Assembly: GCA_023230905.1 (NCBI GenBank)
Contig: JALNWL010000005.1
Location: 1-35,359 of the forward strand
Source of the DNA: Syntrophales bacterium
GTDB taxonomy: Bacteria; Desulfobacterota; Syntrophia; Syntrophales; UBA2251
Reading direction: 5' to 3'
DNA length: 35,359 nt
The translations under genes and the position numbers were made by a program. Under the pieces are notes generated by a model. The model did no database searches and was not told the DNA's origin. It saw nothing but the letters and a program-made list of their open reading frames with translations. Shown here in pieces: positions 30,957 through 35,359 of this stretch. Within the stretch, counting starts at the first letter, position 1. The number at the start of each line of letters is the position of its first letter.

Positions 30957-30959
30957 CGG

Positions 30960-31313
30960 ATGAACGCGCCCCGCACCCTCATGGTCATTCACGAAACCTC
31001 CGAAGGCGTCACCTTTCCGATCCGGGTCCAGCCGCGGGCGTCCCGGTGTGAGTGCGCGGGCGTGCAGGACGGGGCCGTCCGGCTGAAGATCACCGCCCCA
31101 CCCGTCGAAGGGCGGGCCAACGAGGAGTGTGTCCGGCTTCTCGCCGAGACGCTGAAGCTCCGCAAGCGGCAGATCACGATCCTGACCGGCCTGAAGTCCC
31201 GGAACAAGGTCGTCGCCGTAGCCGGGCTGAGTGCGGCGGCGCTTCGTGAAAGGCTGGCGGATCTCGCCGCAGCCGGCCCCGATATCCCGGCGCCGCAAGA
31301 GAGCGCGACATGA
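30960..31313 (+). CDS. DUF167 (YggU) family protein
   Basis: 117 residues with the family core TFPIRVQPRASRCECAGVQDGAVRLKITAPPVEGRANEECVRLLAETL, then KRQITILTGLKSRNKVVAV. The ATG at 30960 lies 3 nt after the YggT stop. Its own TGA overlaps the murJ ATG (ATGA), so yggT, yggU and murJ are translationally coupled. Function unknown; small RNA- or nucleotide-binding fold is suggested by structures of homologues. Confidence 0.93.
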   Translation: MNAPRTLMVIHETSEGVTFPIRVQPRASRCECAGVQDGAVRLKITAPPVEGRANEECVRLLAETLKLRKRQITILTGLKSRNKVVAVAGLSAAALRERLADLAAAGPDIPAPQESAT

Positions 31314-32911
31314 ACCAAACCGTCCCGGGCGGAGAGAACAGGCAGGTGGCCCACGCGGCGGGCGTGGTCGGGGCGGCCACGATGCTCTCCCGGGTCTTCG
31401 GTTTCATCCGGGACATGGTCGTCGCCGGCCTTTTCGGCGCGGGGTTCAAGACCGACGCCTTCTTCGTCGCCTTCCGGATCCCCAACCTCCTCCGGCGCCT
31501 GCTCGCGGAAGGGTCGCTGACCGTCGCCTTCGTTCCCGTCTTCACGGATTACCTGAAAAGGAAGTCCCGCGCTGATGCCCTCGAATTCGCCAACGTCTGC
31601 TTCACCCTCCTGTCCATCGTCCTCGTCGTCGTTTCCTGCCTAGGAATCGTCTTCGCCCCGCTGATCGTCACGATCATGGCCCCCGGGTTCGTCCACGCGC
31701 CGGCGCAGTTCGACCTCGCCGTCTTCCTGACGCGGTTCATGTTCCCCTACATCTTCTTCATCTCGCTGGTCGCCCTGTGCATGGGCATCCTGAACGCCCT
31801 GCGCCACTTCGCCGCGCCGGCCCTGTCGCCGGTCGTCCTCAACATCGCCATGATCCTGGCCGCGCTGCTCCTGCGGGATTTCTTCGCGGAGCCGATCGTT
31901 GCCCTGGCTGTGGGGGTCATGATCGGCGGCGTCCTGCAGCTTGCCATGCAGTGGCCGTTTCTCGTCCGGATGGGCGCGCGCCTTCGCCTGAACTTTCACT
32001 TCCGGCACCCGGGGCTGAAACAGATGGGAATCCTCCTGATCCCCACGCTCATCGGTTCGGCCGTGTATCAGCTCAACATCTTCATCGGCACCATCCTGGC
32101 GTCGCTCCTGCCCAAGGGCAGCGTCTCCTATCTCTACTACGCCGACCGGATCGTCGAGCTGCCGCTCGGGGTCTTCGCCATCGCCGTGGGCACGGCCTCC
32201 CTGCCCAGCCTCTCCGCCCTCGTCACGCGGGGAGAGCTCGGCGAGATGAAACGAACGCTCTCGTTTTCCCTCGGGCTGATCCTCTTCATCACCCTTCCGG
32301 CCACGGTCGCCCTGATTGCGCTCCGGGTCCCGATCCTCTCCGTCCTCTTCCAGCGGGGCGCCTTTACGGCCCAGTCGACCCTCCTGACCGCCCAGGCGCT
32401 CCTCTGTTACACCCTCGGCCTGTGGGCGTTCTCCGTCATTCGGGTGATCGACGCCGCCTTCTTCGCCCTGCAGGACCGCAAATCACCGCTCAAGGCCGCC
32501 ATCGTGGCCCTGCTCGTCAACGTCGCGTTCAGCATCGTCCTCATGGGCCCCCTGAAGCACGGCGGCATCGCCCTGGCTACCTCCATCGCCTCGGCGGTCA
32601 ACGTAATCATGCTCGCCGTCATCCTGAGGCGCAAGCTCGGCCGGATCCTGGAGGCGGATTTCTTCCGGTCGATCGCCAAGATGGCCGCGGCGTCGCTCGT
32701 CATGTGGGCCTCCCTCCGGCTGGTGGAGGCGATTCTACCCTGGAGGACCGACGGCCCGTTCGACGAACGTCTCCTGTTCCTCACGGTCTCGGTAGCCGTG
32801 GGCGCGGCGGTCTTTTTCGTCACCGCCTTCCTCGTGCGCAGCCCGGAGATGGTGACCTTCGTCGGCGCCGTGAACCGAAGACTGCACCGCCGGCCGCACC
32901 CCCCGCAATGA
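31310..32911 (+). CDS. murJ: Lipid II flippase MurJ (MviN family)
   Basis: 533 residues with about 14 transmembrane helices. N-terminal ATMLSRVFGFIRDMVVAGLFGAGFKTDAFFVAFRIPNLLRRLLAEGSLTVAFVPVFTDY is the family hallmark, with the conserved Arg residues in the cavity, and the PTLIGSAVYQLNIFIGTILAS and LPLGVFAIAVGTASLPSLS segments follow. It flips lipid-linked peptidoglycan precursor across the inner membrane and is normally essential. Start overlaps the DUF167 stop by ATGA. Stop TGA overlaps an ATG at 32908 of the next frame. Standard length, no damage seen. Confidence 0.97.
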   Translation: MNQTVPGGENRQVAHAAGVVGAATMLSRVFGFIRDMVVAGLFGAGFKTDAFFVAFRIPNLLRRLLAEGSLTVAFVPVFTDYLKRKSRADALEFANVCFTLLSIVLVVVSCLGIVFAPLIVTIMAPGFVHAPAQFDLAVFLTRFMFPYIFFISLVALCMGILNALRHFAAPALSPVVLNIAMILAALLLRDFFAEPIVALAVGVMIGGVLQLAMQWPFLVRMGARLRLNFHFRHPGLKQMGILLIPTLIGSAVYQLNIFIGTILASLLPKGSVSYLYYADRIVELPLGVFAIAVGTASLPSLSALVTRGELGEMKRTLSFSLGLILFITLPATVALIALRVPILSVLFQRGAFTAQSTLLTAQALLCYTLGLWAFSVIRVIDAAFFALQDRKSPLKAAIVALLVNVAFSIVLMGPLKHGGIALATSIASAVNVIMLAVILRRKLGRILEADFFRSIAKMAAASLVMWASLRLVEAILPWRTDGPFDERLLFLTVSVAVGAAVFFVTAFLVRSPEMVTFVGAVNRRLHRRPHPPQ

Positions 32912-32922
32912 AAGGAAACCCC

Positions 32923-33678
32923 ATGGAAGAAAACACACCCGTCGCCGCAAACGAGATGACCGTCGAGACCGAGGCGAGTCTCGCCAAATATCTGGCCGCC
33001 ACGCCCACGATCGAGAGCGGCCATCCGGAGGTGGCCGCCTTCGCCGCGCGGCACGCCGCCGGGGCGGGAGATCCCGTGGAAAAGGCGGTTCGTCTCTACT
33101 ACGCGGTACGCGACGGCATCCGCTACAACCCCTACGCCTTCTTTCTGTCCGTGGACGGCCTCAAGGCCAGCCAAACCCTGCGGGCCGGCCAGGCCTGGTG
33201 CGTCCCGAAGGCCATTCTGCTGGCGGCCTGCTGCCGGGCGCACGGGATCCCGGCTCGGCTCGGCTATGCGGACATCCGGAACCACCTCTCCACGGCCCGC
33301 ATGCGCGAGGCCATGCGGACAGACATCTTCTACTGGCACGGGTACACCTCGCTCTACCTGGAGGGGCGCTGGGTCCGGGCCACGCCGGCCTTCAATATCG
33401 AGCTCTGCCGGAAGTTCAACCTCCTCCCATTGGAGTTCGACGGGCGGGCGGACTCGCTCTTCCATCCCTTCGACGCGGTGGGAAACCGCCACATGGAATA
33501 CCTTCATTACCGGGGCGAATATGCCGATGTCCCGCTCGACGGCCTGATCGCCACCTTCCGGGACCTCTACCCGGAACTGTGGCGGACGGGAGAAGCGGGA
33601 TTGGGCAAGGACGCGGACTTCGACCGCGATGTGGACGCCGAAACCACGGGGGCCGTCGCGCCCGGTCAAAAGCGTTGA
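32923..33678 (+). CDS. Transglutaminase-like (cysteine protease fold) domain protein
   Basis: 251 residues. The catalytic Cys sits in AGQAWCVPKAILLAACCRAHGIPARLGYADIRNH, the His in FYWHGYTSLYLEGRW. The Asp usual in papain-like transglutaminase cores (after W...) is replaced by RATPAFN, an apparent feature of this subfamily (as I recall); I could not confirm an alternative acid. GAAAGGA 4 nt before the ATG at 32923 makes it preferable to the ATG at 32908 that overlaps murJ. It follows murJ directly, so a role in envelope or peptide processing is possible. No signal peptide is visible, so it is likely cytoplasmic. Confidence 0.85.
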   Translation: MEENTPVAANEMTVETEASLAKYLAATPTIESGHPEVAAFAARHAAGAGDPVEKAVRLYYAVRDGIRYNPYAFFLSVDGLKASQTLRAGQAWCVPKAILLAACCRAHGIPARLGYADIRNHLSTARMREAMRTDIFYWHGYTSLYLEGRWVRATPAFNIELCRKFNLLPLEFDGRADSLFHPFDAVGNRHMEYLHYRGEYADVPLDGLIATFRDLYPELWRTGEAGLGKDADFDRDVDAETTGAVAPGQKR

Positions 33679-33703
33679 CTTCAAATCGCTAAAGTGGTAG
33701 GAA
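33675..33703 (+). promoter_or_regulatory. Sigma-70-like promoter for serS
   Basis: TTGACT at 33675-33680 (end of the preceding gene), 17 nt, TAGGAA at 33698-33703 with a TG extended -10 dinucleotide just before it. The -10 box is weak (3/6), so the call is moderate. Initiation near 33710 would fall in the 5' arm of the hairpin at 33707-33751. Confidence 0.4.
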
Positions 33704-33706
33704 ACC

Positions 33707-33751
33707 TCTCCCTCCGAAGGCCCGGATACGGATCCCGGCATCGGAGGGAGA
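33707..33751 (+). promoter_or_regulatory. Long leader hairpin before serS
   Basis: TCTCCCTCCGA (33707-33717) and TCGGAGGGAGA (33741-33751) pair perfectly over 11 bp around a 23-nt GC-rich loop that contains CCGG/CCGG complementarity. No T-tract follows, so it is not an intrinsic terminator. It lies 29 nt before the serS ATG and may control serS translation or stability, or end the murJ transcript with Rho. Confidence 0.5.
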
Positions 33752-33780
33752 ATCGTTAGCGGCCGGCGGTACAGCGCTTT

Positions 33781-35058
33781 ATGCTCGACATCAAGTTTTT
33801 AAGGCAGAATCTCGATCAGGTCCGCAGGAAACTGGCGGAGCGCGGCCAGACGATTGACCTGGAGCAATTTTCCGCCTTGGATGCCCGGCGACGCAACCTC
33901 CTCCAGGAAGTGGAAACGCTGCGCAACGAGCGCAACACGGTTTCCAAGGAGATCGGCGACCGGAAGAAGCGCAAGGCCGATGCCGCCGATCTGATCGCGC
34001 GGATGGGAGAGGTTTCCGCGCGGATCAAGAACCTCGACGCGATCCTGGAAGAGACCGAGTCGGCGCTGGAGGCGATCGTGATGACGATCCCCAACGTGCC
34101 GCACGACTCGGTTGTCCGCGGAACGAGTTCCGAGGACAACCCGATTGTCCGGACCTGGGGCGACCTCCCCCGGCTCGCGTTCCCCCCCAGGCCGCACTGG
34201 GAGCTCGGGGAGAGCCTCGGCATCCTGGATTTCACCCGGGGGTCGAAGATCGCCGGCGCCCGGTTCACCCTGTATCGGGGGGCGGGCGCCCTGCTCGAGC
34301 GGGCCATCATCAACTTCATGCTGGACCTGCACACCGGCGAGCACGGCTATATGGAAATCCTGCCGCCTTTCCTGGCGAACCGGGAAAGCATGACGGGGAC
34401 GGGACAGCTTCCCAAGTTCGCCGAGGATCTCTTCAAGATCGAGGGGCTGGACTACTACCTGATCCCCACGGCGGAGGTGCCGGTCACGAACATCCACCGG
34501 GAGGAGATCCTGAACGAGCGGGACCTGCCGATCCGTTACGTCGCCTATTCGCCCTGCTTTCGGGCGGAGGCGGGCTCCTACGGCAAGGACACGCGGGGGC
34601 TGATCCGGCAGCACCAGTTCAACAAGGTGGAGATGGTGAAGTTCACCACGCCGGAGACCTCGTACGAGGAGCTGGAAAATCTGACGGCCAACGCCGAAGA
34701 GGTCCTGCGGCGGCTTGAGATCCCCTTCCGGACGGTCAGCCTCTGCACGGCGGACCTGGGCTTCTCCTCCGCGAAGACCTACGACGTGGAGGCTTGGATG
34801 CCCGGCCAGGACGCCTACCGGGAGATCTCCTCGTGCAGCAACTTCGAGGACTTCCAGGCCCGGCGGGCGGCCATCCGCTTCCGGCGCGAAGCCACGGGCA
34901 AGGTGGAATTCGTCCACACCCTGAACGGGTCGGGTCTGGCCGCGGGGCGGACCACCGTCGCCGTTTTGGAGAATTATCAGCGGTCCGACGGGAGCATCCT
35001 CATTCCGAAGGCGCTGCGGCCCTACATGGGCGGCCGGGAAAAGATCGCCCCGGCGTGA
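33781..35058 (+). CDS. serS: Seryl-tRNA synthetase
   Basis: 425-residue class II aminoacyl-tRNA synthetase. The N-terminal ~110 residues form the long coiled-coil arm that grips the long variable arm of tRNA-Ser (RNLLQEVETLRNERNTVSKEIGDRKKR). Motif 1 lies near GAGALLERAIINFMLDLH; motif 2 is CFRAEAGSYGKDTRGLIRQHQFNKVEM; motif 3 is GSGLAAGRTTVAVLENYQ. TAEVPVTN and the Ser-binding EISSCSNFEDFQARR segment are intact. Standard length. A weak GGCGG-like ribosome binding site precedes the ATG. It is followed within 15 nt by two tRNA-Ser genes, its own substrates. Confidence 0.98.
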   Translation: MLDIKFLRQNLDQVRRKLAERGQTIDLEQFSALDARRRNLLQEVETLRNERNTVSKEIGDRKKRKADAADLIARMGEVSARIKNLDAILEETESALEAIVMTIPNVPHDSVVRGTSSEDNPIVRTWGDLPRLAFPPRPHWELGESLGILDFTRGSKIAGARFTLYRGAGALLERAIINFMLDLHTGEHGYMEILPPFLANRESMTGTGQLPKFAEDLFKIEGLDYYLIPTAEVPVTNIHREEILNERDLPIRYVAYSPCFRAEAGSYGKDTRGLIRQHQFNKVEMVKFTTPETSYEELENLTANAEEVLRRLEIPFRTVSLCTADLGFSSAKTYDVEAWMPGQDAYREISSCSNFEDFQARRAAIRFRREATGKVEFVHTLNGSGLAAGRTTVAVLENYQRSDGSILIPKALRPYMGGREKIAPA

Positions 35059-35073
35059 TCGATCGTTGAAAGA

Positions 35074-35159
35074 GGAGGGATGGCCGAGTGGTCGAAGGCG
35101 GCGGTCTTGAAAACCGTTGACCGAAAGGTTCGCGGGTTCGAATCCTGCTCCCTCCGCCA
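35074..35159 (+). tRNA. tRNA-Ser (UGA anticodon)
   Basis: Acceptor stem GGAGGGA/TCCCTCC, anticodon stem-loop with loop CTTGAAA (anticodon TGA at 35108-35110), a long variable arm around ACCGAAAGGT, T-loop GTTCGAATC, and an encoded CCA at 35157-35159. The extended variable arm and the anticodon give serine. Directly follows serS. Confidence 0.97.
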
Positions 35160-35177
35160 GAAAATTTTGCATGCAGC

Positions 35178-35272
35178 GGAGAGATGGCTGAGTGGCCGAA
35201 AGCGATCGCCTGCTAAGCGATTGTACGCCGATAAAAGGTGTACCGCGGGTTCGAATCCCGCTCTCTCCGCCA
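35178..35272 (+). tRNA. tRNA-Ser (GCU anticodon)
   Basis: Acceptor GGAGAGA/TCTCTCC, loop CTGCTAA with anticodon GCT (35212-35214), a long variable arm (TACGCC...GGTGTA), T-loop GTTCGAATC, and encoded CCA at 35270-35272. Reads AGC/AGU serine codons. Ninety-five nucleotides, as expected for a class II tRNA. Confidence 0.97.
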
Positions 35273-35278
35273 ATATTT

Positions 35279-35355
35279 GCGCCCATAGCTCAGCTGGATA
35301 GAGCACCAGACTACGAATCTGGGGGCCGCAGGTTCGAATCCTGCTGGGCGCACCA
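35279..35355 (+). tRNA. tRNA-Arg (ACG anticodon)
   Basis: Acceptor GCGCCCA/TGGGCGC, D-loop GCTCAGCTGGATAGAGC, anticodon stem CCAGA/TCTGG with loop CTACGAA (anticodon ACG), T-loop GTTCGAATC, and encoded CCA. A-to-inosine editing at position 34 is expected for reading CGN codons. Complete within the window. Confidence 0.97.
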
Positions 35356-35359
35356 ATAA

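Overview
The window is high-GC bacterial chromosome with dense, short-spaced genes. It reads as core metabolism and regulation, not a mobile island. The gene set fits an anaerobic deltaproteobacterium (Desulfobacterota): NtrC-type sigma-54 activators, a type II citramalate synthase, a TrpB2-type tryptophan synthase beta subunit, a rubrerythrin-like ferritin, a butyryl-CoA-type acyl-CoA dehydrogenase and a diadenylate cyclase. The lineage is inference from gene content. I saw no insertion sequence, integrase, CRISPR array or prophage gene.

Layout. 1-3350: the end of a TPR protein, then a leftward cluster of a small exported protein, a sirtuin, an NRDE/TANGO2 protein and an HDAC-family deacetylase. 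3453-9682: a fused diadenylate cyclase/YbbR protein, a leftward sigma-54 activator with a degenerate receiver, CorA, a ferritin-like protein and a class III aminotransferase. 9788-12946: a leftward sigma-54 response regulator and its histidine kinase. 12947-13382: a gap holding a sigma-54-type promoter, inverted repeats and a terminator, which together look like a small-RNA gene. 13383-16486: RarA, a small Cys protein and TrpB2. 16487-16827: a tryptophan-type attenuator. 16828-19942: a GpsA-like dehydrogenase, an acyl-CoA dehydrogenase and an XRE-cupin regulator behind a near-consensus promoter. 20032-23988: a leftward operon of a small helical protein, an ATP-grasp ligase, ThiM, ThiE and a HAD-DUF493 fusion. 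23989-24372: divergent promoters and an isoleucine-type attenuator. 24373-28836: CimA, a YciO-family protein and RNase E/G. 28843-35355: ProC (leftward), an alpha/beta hydrolase, YggT, DUF167, MurJ, a transglutaminase-like protein, SerS, two tRNA-Ser and one tRNA-Arg.

The three gene-free gaps over 300 bases are all regulatory. Two hold complete ribosome-mediated attenuators. The one before cimA has a 26-residue leader peptide with seven Ile codons, a mutually exclusive antiterminator, and a terminator with a T-tract. The one before trpB2 has a 15-residue leader peptide with three consecutive Trp codons and a strong terminator. The third, next to the histidine kinase/sigma-54 regulator pair, holds a candidate sigma-54-dependent small RNA of about 120 nt. 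It carries an exposed pyrimidine-rich anti-Shine-Dalgarno-like stretch and recalls the arrangement of CbrAB with CrcZ in pseudomonads. These three regulatory elements are the most interesting content of the window.
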